Assembly: GCA_027364735.1 (NCBI GenBank) | Contig: DAHXOT010000024.1 | Coordinates: 1-34,727, forward strand | Direction: 5' to 3' | Length of the DNA: 34,727 bases | Origin: Hydrotalea sp. | Lineage (GTDB): Bacteria; Bacteroidota; Bacteroidia; Chitinophagales; Chitinophagaceae | Shown here: positions 1 to 8,033 of the stretch, piece after piece | Position numbering within the stretch: the stretch's first letter is position 1 | Layout: each line of letters opens with the position of its first letter | Position numbers and translations under genes: made by a program | The notes under the pieces: generated by a model | Databases searched by the model: none | What the model was told of the DNA's origin: nothing | The model's input: the letters and a program-made list of their open reading frames with translations, nothing else

Positions 1-135
1 GAATCCAGTCATCCCGACTTATTACTAAACAATCTTCTTATTTATAATAAAGTATAATTTGTTGGCAAAGGGGTCTAAAATAAATTGTGTGCACGTAATG
101 CAACAACATAAACAATAACTTATTATTAATTAAAG

Positions 136-181
136 TTTAAACAAAAAATTTGTTTAAAAATAGATTGTTTGTATACCTTGT
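136..181 (+). promoter_or_regulatory. Inverted repeat overlapping a probable promoter of the MG2/plug gene
   Basis: A perfect 10-bp inverted repeat (TTTAAACAAA at 136-145, TTTGTTTAAA at 149-158, 3-nt centre) lies 48 bp before the start at 206. Its right arm contains TTTG (149-152), which could serve as the Bacteroidota -33 element. A one-mismatch -7 box, TACCTTGT, lies at 174-181, 21 nt downstream. A repressor bound at the repeat would cover the -33 element. This is inference from position and symmetry; AT-rich intergenic DNA makes some palindromes by chance. Nothing else recognisable is in 1-205. Confidence 0.35.
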
Positions 182-205
182 AACACGGTTTTTAAATAAG
201 CAATT

Positions 206-2596
206 ATGAAAAAAAAAGTAGCTTTAAGTTGTATATCTCTATTAATGGTTTTAGGTGTTAGTGCCCAACAAATTGATTCGGTATTAAATATTTATGCAGA
301 TAATTTTCAGCAAGAAAAAATATATGTTCATTTCGATAAATACGTATATAATAAAGGAGAAACCATTTGGTTTAAAGCCTACTTATTTCTTGGAACAGAT
401 ATTTCTAACCTCAGCAAAAATGTGTACATAGATTTTTTTGATGCTACCGGAAAATTGTTAAAACATTTTATTGCACCTGTGTATCATTCATCTGCAAAAG
501 GACAATTTGATATTCCGGAAAAATATACGAGTCAAATAGTTCACGTTCGAGCCTATACCAGTTGGATGCTCAATTTTGATTCATCATTTTTTTTCAATAA
601 AGATGTACTCGTTTTTCAACCACAAAAATTAAAATTACCAACTGCAATACCTAAAACACAAATTCACTTTTTTCCGGAAGGAGGTGATTTAGTAGAAGGA
701 TTATCATCTAGGGTAGCATTTTTAGCAACCGATTCTTTAGGCAAACCGGTAAAAATACGTGGGGCAATAAAAAAACAAAATGGAACAATAATAGATTCTT
801 TTATGAGTGTTCACGATGGAATGGGCACTTTTACTGTTGATGCAACAAAGGAACAATATAAAGTAGATTGGATAGATCAATATGGAAAAAAATATACCAG
901 TCATTTGCCTCAAGCAAAAGCTAAAGGAATTGTGTTAGAAGTACAACCAGTTGCCGGCAAAACAATTTTTTCTTTAAAAAGAACAGCTAAGGCAGATAGC
1001 ATGTTTAAAACCTTATATGTTATTGCTACTATTAATCAGCAAATGGTATATAAAGCACGAATTAATTTTTCTGTTAAAGATTTGGCGGTTGCAGAAATAC
1101 CAACTGTAGATTTTCCTACAGGCATTATGCAGCTTACTGTATTTTCTGCTTCATGGATACCAATTGCAGAACGAATTGTTTTTATTAATAACGATTTGCA
1201 CGAATTTTATGCAGAGGTTAACACAGTTGTAAAAGGAACGGGTAAACGTAGTAAAAATGTACTCGAAATAAATGTACCAGATACTGTGGCAGCTAATCTT
1301 TCTATAGCCATTACCGATGCTGATATACTTACAGATAAAAATACCATCTACTCGCAACTAATAAGCAACGATATTAAAGGATACATTTATCATCCCGATT
1401 ATTATTTTTCAAATACTACCGACAGTGTTGCACATCATTTAGATTTGGTAATGCTTACCCATGGATGGAGAAGAATTAATTGGGAAAATATTTTAGCAGC
1501 TAAATTTCCGGAAATAAAATATCCTGCAGAAACCCATCAACTTCAGTTTACAGGGAAATTTTTTGGTGGAATGAATACCAAATTTGCGCATAATGAACAG
1601 TTATTGTCTATTGTTTATTTTAAAGATAATAGTAAAAAATCTTTTATACTTCCACTGAATGAAGATGGTAGTTTTTTCAGAAACAATTTTCTATTTTTCG
1701 ATACGGCGAAAGTATATTATAAATTAATCGGTACACAGCAATTTATCAATGCAGAACCTTCCTTCCAAAATGGATTAATTTCTGCCCAATACCAATTAAT
1801 TGCACAAACACCATCATCTGAATTATGGAATTTGTATGATAGTGCATTTGTAGCAAATATGCAGAAATCATTGGCCGAACAAAAGAAATTGCAACAACTA
1901 ATGCAAACAACTACTTTAAGTGAAGTAATTGTAAGAACCAAAACGAAATCGCCCATAGAACTATTAGACGAAAAATATACATCGGGCTTATTTGCAGGAG
2001 ATAATGATGGATACAGATTTGATGTAGAAAATGATATTAGAGCTGTTAGTTCTTTAGATGTATTGCATTATTTACAAGGAATGGTACCCGGCTTACAAAT
2101 TACAGATAGAGGCGGTAATAATTGGGCATTAACTTGGCGAAATGATGCTACTGATTTATTTGTAGATGAAATGCCGGCCAATGCCGATTTGGTGAATTCT
2201 TTAGCAATGGCTGATATTGCTTATGTAAAAGTATTTCGCCCACCATTTTTTGGCTCACTTAGCGGAGGTTCAGGAGGTGCTGTAGCTATTTATACAAAAA
2301 AGGGTGGAAGTTCAAAAAATACTTCGTCGAAAGAAACCGGATTGAGTTTTAAATTTTTAGAAGGATATAGTACCTATAAACAATTTTATTCACCCGACTA
2401 TTCGCTTCCTGTAAAAGATTTTACACCCGATACTAGAACAACAATTTATTGGAATCCATACATTCTCACTAACCGAACAAACAAAACTGCTCGAATTCAA
2501 TTTTATAATAGCGATATTGTTAAACGAATGAGAGTTATTCTTGAAGGAGTGAATACAGAAGGAAAATTAGTACGCGTTGAACAAATTATTGAATAA
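206..2596 (+). CDS. MG2-domain / TonB-plug-like exported protein
   Basis: An exported protein of 796 residues. A signal peptide covers about residues 1-20 and is followed by Gln. Residues ~36-120 resemble the macroglobulin-type MG2 domain common in Bacteroidota surface proteins (segment beginning EKIYVHFDKYVYNKGE, with ETIWFKAY). Residues ~570-700 resemble a TonB-dependent receptor plug: VLHYLQGMVPGLQI, then a conserved FVDEMP segment and a GGSGGAVAIYTKKGG ending. The protein stops about 100 residues after the plug, so there is no 22-strand barrel. It is therefore not a transporter by itself. Similar MG2-plus-plug proteins are widespread and usually named 'TonB-dependent receptor plug domain-containing protein'. 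It converges on the next gene with a 7-nt gap. Function unknown; a periplasmic or outer-membrane role is inferred. Confidence 0.8.
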   Translation: MKKKVALSCISLLMVLGVSAQQIDSVLNIYADNFQQEKIYVHFDKYVYNKGETIWFKAYLFLGTDISNLSKNVYIDFFDATGKLLKHFIAPVYHSSAKGQFDIPEKYTSQIVHVRAYTSWMLNFDSSFFFNKDVLVFQPQKLKLPTAIPKTQIHFFPEGGDLVEGLSSRVAFLATDSLGKPVKIRGAIKKQNGTIIDSFMSVHDGMGTFTVDATKEQYKVDWIDQYGKKYTSHLPQAKAKGIVLEVQPVAGKTIFSLKRTAKADSMFKTLYVIATINQQMVYKARINFSVKDLAVAEIPTVDFPTGIMQLTVFSASWIPIAERIVFINNDLHEFYAEVNTVVKGTGKRSKNVLEINVPDTVAANLSIAITDADILTDKNTIYSQLISNDIKGYIYHPDYYFSNTTDSVAHHLDLVMLTHGWRRINWENILAAKFPEIKYPAETHQLQFTGKFFGGMNTKFAHNEQLLSIVYFKDNSKKSFILPLNEDGSFFRNNFLFFDTAKVYYKLIGTQQFINAEPSFQNGLISAQYQLIAQTPSSELWNLYDSAFVANMQKSLAEQKKLQQLMQTTTLSEVIVRTKTKSPIELLDEKYTSGLFAGDNDGYRFDVENDIRAVSSLDVLHYLQGMVPGLQITDRGGNNWALTWRNDATDLFVDEMPANADLVNSLAMADIAYVKVFRPPFFGSLSGGSGGAVAIYTKKGGSSKNTSSKETGLSFKFLEGYSTYKQFYSPDYSLPVKDFTPDTRTTIYWNPYILTNRTNKTARIQFYNSDIVKRMRVILEGVNTEGKLVRVEQIIE

Positions 2597-2603
2597 AATA
2601 CTT

Positions 2604-3086
2604 TTATAAAATTAAACTCATTAAATATTCATCATAATATTCACCGGTGCTGCTTAACGAGTAGTTTTTTTTAAGTATTCCTTCAATTTCAAAACCATTT
2701 TTTTGATACAGTTGAACGGCTACGTTGTTATTTATAGCAACGGTTAATTCAATACGCTTTTTCCCAATTGCTAAAGCTCTTTGCTTAATGTGGCGTAAAA
2801 TATTTGTTCCAATGCCTTTTCCCTTCATATTGCTTTTTACTGCAAAACTTCCAATATAAATAATATGCGATTGGCGATATTTATTGTTAACTAACCGATA
2901 AGTAGCAACAACTTCATTATTCCATTCTACCGCATAAACAGTTGCTGTTGCTAATAATTCATTGAATACTACATTAAATTCTTCGGTAGGCATTGGGTCG
3001 TAAGTTAAATAAGCATTAGCCGATTCATCCATATATAAATTGTATAATGCTTCAAAATCATTTTGCGTAATTAATCTATGCTGCAT
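2604..3086 (-). CDS. GNAT family N-acetyltransferase
   Basis: A single-domain acetyltransferase of 160 residues. The acetyl-CoA pyrophosphate loop is visible as a VKSNMKGKGIGTNILRH segment near residues 83-99 (the Q/RxxGxG/A pattern appears as KGKGIG). It is followed by the typical AVQLYQKNGFEIEG motif near residues 123-136, which marks RimI/RimJ-like members. The family transfers acetyl groups from acetyl-CoA to amines on proteins, antibiotics or small molecules; the substrate cannot be read from sequence. The start is the ATG at 3086. The gene lies alone between two genes on the other strand. Confidence 0.85.
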   Translation of the reverse strand: MQHRLITQNDFEALYNLYMDESANAYLTYDPMPTEEFNVVFNELLATATVYAVEWNNEVVATYRLVNNKYRQSHIIYIGSFAVKSNMKGKGIGTNILRHIKQRALAIGKKRIELTVAINNNVAVQLYQKNGFEIEGILKKNYSLSSTGEYYDEYLMSLIL

Positions 3087-3199
3087 AATGTTAGTTTAGC
3101 CGCAATATAAGTTGAATGTATAGGTATCGAACTAATATTGGCAAAAATATTTGAATGATAAATTGTACTAAAAAAATGATAAATAAACTTAATTAAACT

Positions 3200-3207
3200 T
3201 ATTTTTG
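3200..3207 (+). promoter_or_regulatory. -7 promoter box TATTTTTG, 4 nt before the permease ATG
   Basis: An exact TAnnTTTG match ends at 3207, leaving four nucleotides before the ATG at 3212. In Bacteroidota transcription starts a few bases after this box, so the transcript would begin at or next to the start codon. If transcription starts further in, the next in-frame ATG is codon 14. Confidence 0.45.
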
Positions 3208-3211
3208 AAAT

Positions 3212-4468
3212 ATGCTAAAATTGGTAAGCATATTATGGAATAGTTTTAAAATGGCCATACAGGAATTAAAGGTAAATAAACTGCGTACCTTTCTTTCCTT
3301 ATTTGGAATAACTATTGGTATTTTTTGCATTATTGGTGTATTAGCCACTATTGATAGTTTAAATAAAGAAATTAATAAAGAACTAAATTCTATTGGCGCT
3401 AATACGGTTTGGGTAGATAAATTTGATTTTACACAAATGGGCCCCGATTTTCCATGGTGGAAATATGTGAAGCGGCCAAATATGCGATATAAAGAAATGC
3501 AATTCTTGAAAGAGAATTTAAAGCAAGCAAAACATGTAGCACTTTTTTTAGGAAATGCAGTGAATGCCGATTATGAAGGAACCACTTTACAAAATACTTT
3601 TTTATTTGGAGTAAGTGAAGATTTTGCTCAAATACAAGGACTTAAAATTATTAGCGGAAGATATTTAACAGAAGCCGATTTTATAAGAGGAACTCCTGTT
3701 TGCATTATTGGATATAAAAATGCAGAAGATATTTTTGGCTCGGCTCAATATGCAGTTGGTAAAGCTATTTCGGTAAATGGGCATAAATTATTAATTGTTG
3801 GCTTAATTGAAAAACAAGGCACCAGTGTTATAGATGTAGGTTTTCAGTATGATCAATCCATTATTACTTCTAATACTTTTTTCAGTAGTATGTTTGAAGA
3901 AGATAAAGTAGGCAGAAACTTTATTATGATTGAACCAAATGAAGGTGTTACTACTAAAGCATTATCGGATGAAATTCGTGGTTATATGCGACAAATTCGC
4001 AGATTGAGTCCAAATGATGAAGATAATTTTGCATTGAATGAAGTAAACTATTTAAGCAAACTTTTCGACCCGCTATTTTCTACTTTAAATATTGCAGGAT
4101 GGGCAATTGCAGGCTTAAGTTTAGTGGTTGGTGCATTTGGCGTAGCCAATATTATGTTTGTAACCGTACGAGAACGAACCAGTCAGATAGGATTAAAGAA
4201 AGCAATTGGTGCACGCAAAAAAACAATTCTTACCGAATTCTTATTAGAGAGTGCTTTTCTTTGCATTATTGGCGGAATGATTGGTCTTTTTTTAGTTTGG
4301 CTGTTAAGTGTTATACTCAGTAGTTTTCTTCCATTTAGTATTTTAATTGCTCCTCGTATTATTAGTTTGGCTTTGGGTATTTGCATTTTTATAGGCATAT
4401 TAGCAGGCATTATACCTGCATCGCAGGCAGCTAAAATGGACCCGGTAGTAGCCATAAGAACAAAGTAA
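3212..4468 (+). CDS. ABC transporter permease, MacB/FtsX type
   Basis: An inner-membrane permease of 418 residues with the four-TM MacB topology. One transmembrane segment lies near residues 27-48 (after the conserved NKLRTFLSLFGITIG). A large periplasmic MacB_PCD-like domain spans ~50-285. Three C-terminal transmembrane segments lie at ~290-405, with the FtsX signature VRERTSQIGLKKAIGARKK between the first two. MacB-type permeases work as dimers with a cytoplasmic ATPase and couple ATP hydrolysis to periplasmic conformational change rather than moving cargo across the inner membrane. No ATPase or membrane-fusion partner is adjacent, so it must pair with a subunit encoded elsewhere. The ATG at 3212 is chosen because the preceding residues match the family's usual N-terminus; the very close promoter box leaves Met14 possible. 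Confidence 0.88.
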   Translation: MLKLVSILWNSFKMAIQELKVNKLRTFLSLFGITIGIFCIIGVLATIDSLNKEINKELNSIGANTVWVDKFDFTQMGPDFPWWKYVKRPNMRYKEMQFLKENLKQAKHVALFLGNAVNADYEGTTLQNTFLFGVSEDFAQIQGLKIISGRYLTEADFIRGTPVCIIGYKNAEDIFGSAQYAVGKAISVNGHKLLIVGLIEKQGTSVIDVGFQYDQSIITSNTFFSSMFEEDKVGRNFIMIEPNEGVTTKALSDEIRGYMRQIRRLSPNDEDNFALNEVNYLSKLFDPLFSTLNIAGWAIAGLSLVVGAFGVANIMFVTVRERTSQIGLKKAIGARKKTILTEFLLESAFLCIIGGMIGLFLVWLLSVILSSFLPFSILIAPRIISLALGICIFIGILAGIIPASQAAKMDPVVAIRTK

Positions 4469-4502
4469 TTTACTGCACCGTTAGCTTTATTAATTGATAT
4501 AG

Positions 4503-4510
4503 TACATTTG
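4503..4510 (+). promoter_or_regulatory. -7 promoter box TACATTTG before tsaD
   Basis: An exact TAnnTTTG lies 25 nt upstream of the TTG start of tsaD, within the 67-bp gap after the permease gene. TTAG at 4481-4484 is a poor -33 candidate. The box suggests tsaD has its own promoter. Confidence 0.45.
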
Positions 4511-4535
4511 CAGCATTAACATTAATTAATTTAAA

Positions 4536-5534
4536 TTGAAATCTATAACTATTTTAGCAATTGAATCTTCTTGCGATGAAACTTCTGCATCGGTTTGTGT
4601 AGATGGTAAAATACTTTCAAACTACATTGCCAATCAATCCGTACACGAACAGTATGGTGGAGTAGTGCCCGAATTAGCAAGCAGAGCACATTTGCAAAAT
4701 ATTGTTCCCGTAGTTGATATTGCATTATCAAATGCTCATTGTAATTTATCCGATATTTCTGCTATTGCATTTACGCAAGCACCGGGTTTAATTGGCAGTT
4801 TATTAGTTGGAACTCAATTTGCAAAATCATTGGCACTTGCATTAGATAAACCATTAATTGCAGTTCACCACATGCAAGCTCATGTTTTAGCTAATTTAAT
4901 TGGAGATAATAAACCCAACTTTCCTTTTTTATGTTTAACAGTAAGTGGTGGGCATACTCAAATTGTTTTAGCTAAATCGGCTTTAGATTTACAAGTAATT
5001 GGCGAAACAATTGATGATGCTGCAGGAGAAGCATTTGATAAAACCGCTAAACTTTTAGGACTTCCGTATCCGGGAGGACCATTAATAGATAAGTATGCAC
5101 AATTGGGTAATCCGCTTGCATTTAAATTTGCTGAACCTCAAATTCCGGAATTAAATTTTTCTTTTAGCGGACTAAAAACATCGGTACTTTATTTTTTGCA
5201 AAAGCAGGATGAAAAATTTATAGCAAATAATTTAAACAATCTTTGTGCCTCTATTCAATATACTATTATTCAAATTCTTTTAAAAAAATTGCGTAAAGCT
5301 GTACAGCAAACAGGTGTAAATGAGGTTTGTATTGCAGGAGGTGTTAGTGCAAATAGCGGCTTACGCAATGCATTAACCGAAATGGGAATTAAACATGGTT
5401 GGAAAACATTTATTCCGAAATTTGAATATTGCACCGATAATGCAGCTATGATAGCTATTACAGCCTATTATAAATATTTGGCTAATCAGTTTACAGAGTT
5501 AGATGTAAGTCCATCTGCAAGAGCAGAATGGTAA
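4536..5534 (+). CDS. tsaD: tRNA N6-adenosine threonylcarbamoyltransferase TsaD
   Basis: TsaD transfers the threonylcarbamoyl group to A37 of ANN-decoding tRNAs, completing t6A together with TsaB, TsaC and TsaE. The 332-residue length is normal. Visible family landmarks are the N-terminal ASKHA phosphate loop AIESSCDETSAS (residues 8-19), the metal-binding HxxxH in HHMQAH (His112 and His116), LTVSGGHTQ, the EAFDKTAKLLGLPYPGGP segment and a C-terminal GGVSANSGLR. The gene begins with TTG; no in-frame ATG lies nearby that would keep the ASKHA loop, so the weak start looks real. It acts in the cytoplasm and is normally essential. Confidence 0.97.
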   Translation: MKSITILAIESSCDETSASVCVDGKILSNYIANQSVHEQYGGVVPELASRAHLQNIVPVVDIALSNAHCNLSDISAIAFTQAPGLIGSLLVGTQFAKSLALALDKPLIAVHHMQAHVLANLIGDNKPNFPFLCLTVSGGHTQIVLAKSALDLQVIGETIDDAAGEAFDKTAKLLGLPYPGGPLIDKYAQLGNPLAFKFAEPQIPELNFSFSGLKTSVLYFLQKQDEKFIANNLNNLCASIQYTIIQILLKKLRKAVQQTGVNEVCIAGGVSANSGLRNALTEMGIKHGWKTFIPKFEYCTDNAAMIAITAYYKYLANQFTELDVSPSARAEW

Positions 5535-5558
5535 TGTAGAAAACAATACTATTGCAAT

Positions 5559-5738
5559 ATGAAAAGTATCATCAATCAATTACTAATATATCTCTATCTC
5601 AAAAAAGATAACAACCCAAATAGAACAAGTTGGACAAAATATATGCATGGAATGAACAGAATTTCTTTGCTGATGTTTTTAATAGCACTAATAATAATTT
5701 TATTAAAATTGATTATTATTCCTTTGTTGAAAAAGTAA
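5559..5738 (+). CDS. Small membrane protein, DUF6728-like
   Basis: A 59-codon reading frame begins 24 nt after tsaD. It has a basic N-terminal half (LYLKKDNNPNRTSW), a YMHGMNRISLLMF motif near residues 29-40 and one hydrophobic helix to about residue 57, ending in Lys-Lys. The pattern 'KKDxNPNR...MHGxNxIS' followed by a single TM segment is what I remember of DUF6728, a small protein family found throughout Bacteroidota; that assignment is from memory, without a search. Its last 23 bases overlap the 3' end of the convergent lpxB gene. The function of the family is unknown. It probably shares a transcript with tsaD. Confidence 0.7.
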   Translation: MKSIINQLLIYLYLKKDNNPNRTSWTKYMHGMNRISLLMFLIALIIILLKLIIIPLLKK

Positions 5739-6831
5739 AAGTAAAAATACTTTTTGCCGCTTTTTCCGATGCGTTTCCGCCTTGCGATAGAATGTTCTTT
5801 AAACTATCATAATCACTTGTCATTTCTTGTTGGCGATGTTCATTATTTAATAGCTCAGTTAGCTCAATAATTAAATTTTTGGTATTCATTTCTTGCTGAA
5901 TTAATTCTTTCACCACCATTTTATCCATAATTAAATTCACTAATGAAATGTATTTTACTTTTACTAAATGTTTGGCAATTGAATAACTAATACTGCTGCC
6001 TTTATAGCAAACTACTTCAGGTACACCAAACAAGGCAGTTTCTAATGTTGCAGTACCACTGGTAACCAGTGCAGCTTTACTTTGCAACAATAACTGATAG
6101 GTATTATTTCTTACAGAACTAACATTGCTATAGGATGATAAAAATGGTTCGTAAAAACTATCATCCTGCCCAGGTGCTTTTGCAACAATAAACTGATAAT
6201 TTGGAAATGCTTTGCTTACTTCTAACATTACCGGTAATTTCTTTAAAATTTCTTGCTTACGACTTCCGGGTAATAATGCAATGCTTGTTTTATTGAATGA
6301 AGTATTGGATGTTGTAGCTATAAAATCTGAAATTACTTCCACCAATGGATGCCCCACATACTCTACATCCCAATTCCATTTGTTTTTAAAATAATCTTTC
6401 TCAAAAGGAAGAATACAAAGCATTTTATCAATACATTTTCTCATTTTTTTAACCCTGTTTTCCTTCCAAGCCCACACTTGCGGAGCAATATAATATACAA
6501 CTTTATAGTTTTTTTGTTTTGCCCATTGAGCAATGCGTAAATTAAAACCGGGATAATCTATTAATACCAATACATCGGGTTTAAAAAGTGCAATATCGTT
6601 TTTGCAAAATTGAATATTATGAATAATGGTTTTTAAATTAAGCAATACTTCTACAAAACCCATAAAAGCTAAATCTTTGTAATGCTTTACTAAAGTACAT
6701 CCGGCAGCTTTCATTAAATCGCCACCCCAGCAACGTATGTTGGCATCTGCATCTAATAATCTTAATTGTTTAACAAGATTACTTCCATGTAAATCGCCAC
6801 TTGCTTCTCCCGAAATAATATAGTATTTCAT
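5716..6831 (-). CDS. lpxB: Lipid-A-disaccharide synthase LpxB
   Basis: LpxB is the peripheral inner-membrane GT19 glycosyltransferase that joins UDP-2,3-diacylglucosamine to lipid X, releasing UDP and forming the lipid A disaccharide. From the ATG at 6831 it has 371 residues, the usual length. The N-terminus carries the family signature IISGEASGDLHGSNLVKQL, then a FMGFVEVLL segment, VLVLIDYPGFNLRIA, YYIAPQVWAWKENRVKKM and the C-terminal nucleotide-binding SGTATLETALFGVPEVVCYK. A TTG nine bases upstream (6840) is in frame, but the ATG fits the family start better. It shows that the organism makes lipid A, so the cell is Gram-negative. Confidence 0.97.
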   Translation of the reverse strand: MKYYIISGEASGDLHGSNLVKQLRLLDADANIRCWGGDLMKAAGCTLVKHYKDLAFMGFVEVLLNLKTIIHNIQFCKNDIALFKPDVLVLIDYPGFNLRIAQWAKQKNYKVVYYIAPQVWAWKENRVKKMRKCIDKMLCILPFEKDYFKNKWNWDVEYVGHPLVEVISDFIATTSNTSFNKTSIALLPGSRKQEILKKLPVMLEVSKAFPNYQFIVAKAPGQDDSFYEPFLSSYSNVSSVRNNTYQLLLQSKAALVTSGTATLETALFGVPEVVCYKGSSISYSIAKHLVKVKYISLVNLIMDKMVVKELIQQEMNTKNLIIELTELLNNEHRQQEMTSDYDSLKNILSQGGNASEKAAKSIFTFTFSTKE

Positions 6832-6937
6832 TTGTTGCAAAATACAATAAGATTATATAATTAACACTCAATCATCTGAATTAATTATAAGCAGTAACTT
6901 CTTTTTCCCCAACATACTTAAATGCAATTGCTTAGAT

Positions 6938-6945
6938 TAATTTTG
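6938..6945 (+). promoter_or_regulatory. -7 promoter box TAATTTTG, 7 nt before the pcm ATG
   Basis: An exact TAnnTTTG ends at 6945 and the pcm ATG is at 6953, leaving seven nucleotides. The transcript should begin at or within a base or two of the start codon, so pcm is probably translated from a leaderless or nearly leaderless mRNA. No ribosome binding site is visible. Confidence 0.5.
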
Positions 6946-6952
6946 TACTACC

Positions 6953-7609
6953 ATGAGAAAATTTGAGGATACTTATCAGCATAAAGGTTTAAGAAAGCAA
7001 TTAGTTTCATTGCTAAAAGAAAAAGGTATTACCGATGAAACTATTTTAGAAGCAATTAATACAATTCCGAGACATTTTTTTTTAGATTCTGCATTTGATA
7101 AAATTGCTTATGAAGATAGAGCTTTCCCAATAGGAGAAGGGCAAACCATATCTCAACCATATACTGTTGCCTATCAAACACAACTACTGAATGTAAAAAA
7201 AAATGAAAAGGTATTAGAAATAGGTACCGGCAGTGTGTATCAGGCAAGTGTTTTAGCAGAAATAGGTGCATGGGTTTATACAATTGAGCGACAAAAAAAA
7301 TTGTACGATGCACACAAACAATTTATCTTTCGTAATAAATATCCTAACATTAAATTTTTTTATGGAGATGGTTATGAAGGTTTGCCATCATTTGCTCCAT
7401 TTGATAAAATTATTATTACAGCCGCTGCACCTTTTATTCCTCCTAAATTAATTGCTCAATTAAAAATTGGAGGCGTAATGGTAATACCTGTTAATGAAGG
7501 CGAAATACAGCGTATGTTGCGAATTACTAAATTACCCAATGATACACTACAAGAAGAATCTTTTGATGCGTTTTCCTTTGTTCCAATGTTAACCGGAAAA
7601 AACGGTTAA
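6953..7609 (+). CDS. pcm: Protein-L-isoaspartate O-methyltransferase
   Basis: Pcm uses S-adenosylmethionine to methylate L-isoaspartyl residues, starting repair of aged proteins. The 218 residues show the family's substrate-region motif GEGQTISQP (61-69), SAM motif I KVLEIGTGSVYQASVLAEIG (86-105) and the late GGVMVIPV segment. The usual motif-I sequence is GTGSGYQ; here a Val replaces the second Gly, which is conservative for the fold but worth noting. It is cytoplasmic. The next downstream element is the RNase P RNA gene, which has its own promoter box. Confidence 0.95.
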   Translation: MRKFEDTYQHKGLRKQLVSLLKEKGITDETILEAINTIPRHFFLDSAFDKIAYEDRAFPIGEGQTISQPYTVAYQTQLLNVKKNEKVLEIGTGSVYQASVLAEIGAWVYTIERQKKLYDAHKQFIFRNKYPNIKFFYGDGYEGLPSFAPFDKIIITAAAPFIPPKLIAQLKIGGVMVIPVNEGEIQRMLRITKLPNDTLQEESFDAFSFVPMLTGKNG

Positions 7610-7640
7610 TCATAAATAACAATTTCACTTCATTCAGAGT

Positions 7641-7648
7641 TATCTTTG
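7641..7648 (+). promoter_or_regulatory. -7 promoter box TATCTTTG for rnpB
   Basis: An exact TAnnTTTG ends 5 nt before the first base of the RNase P P1 helix (7654). That is where the RNA 5' end should be, so the promoter and the RNA structure support each other. Confidence 0.6.
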
Positions 7649-7651
7649 CAA

Positions 7652-8005
7652 GGGCTACAAACCCGAACTATCGAGTTATAAGTAATTATAATTAGGAAAG
7701 TCTGGACAGCATAGAGCAACTCACCGGCGAATAACCGGTCTCGTGATAAACGAGAAGAAAGTGCCACAGAAAATAACTTCATACTTAGGTATGACAAAGG
7801 TGAAAATGTGAGGTAAGAGCTCACAGTATTGCAAAGTAATTTACGATACGGGTAAACCTTGAGTGCTGCAATGCCACGTATAGAGCCGTTTTAAGAGCTG
7901 CTCGTTCAAGGCTCAGGGTAGGCAGCAACAGGTGTTAAGTAATTAGCATCGCAGATAAATGATAGTGTAAAAACAGAATCCGGCTTATGAGGTTTGTAGC
8001 TTTTT
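7652..8005 (+). ncRNA. rnpB: RNase P RNA (bacterial type A)
   Basis: This is the catalytic RNA that removes tRNA 5' leaders. The universally conserved P4 strands are present: AGGAAAGTCTGGACA near 7694-7708 and ACAGAATCCGGCTTAT near 7973-7988. The specificity-domain core GAGGTAAGAGCTCAC is near 7810-7824. The ends are set by helix P1, with GCTACAAACC at 7654-7663 pairing perfectly with GGTTTGTAGC at 7991-8000. The P1 3' strand runs into a T tract (8001-8006), so P1 probably doubles as the terminator hairpin. Length of about 350 nt fits type A RNase P RNA. The protein subunit gene rnpA is not in the window. ORFs read through this region are spurious. Confidence 0.95.
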
Positions 8006-8033
8006 TAACTTGCTATTATTAAATGATTGCTAT

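Noticed and set aside
1-15. Minus-strand ATG near the left edge that could start a gene leaving the window
   Set aside because: Only five codons are visible, so nothing supports it.
7630-7824. Minus-strand 64-codon frame across the RNase P gene
   Set aside because: It lies wholly within the structured RNA, whose conserved positions explain the sequence; no family or start signal.
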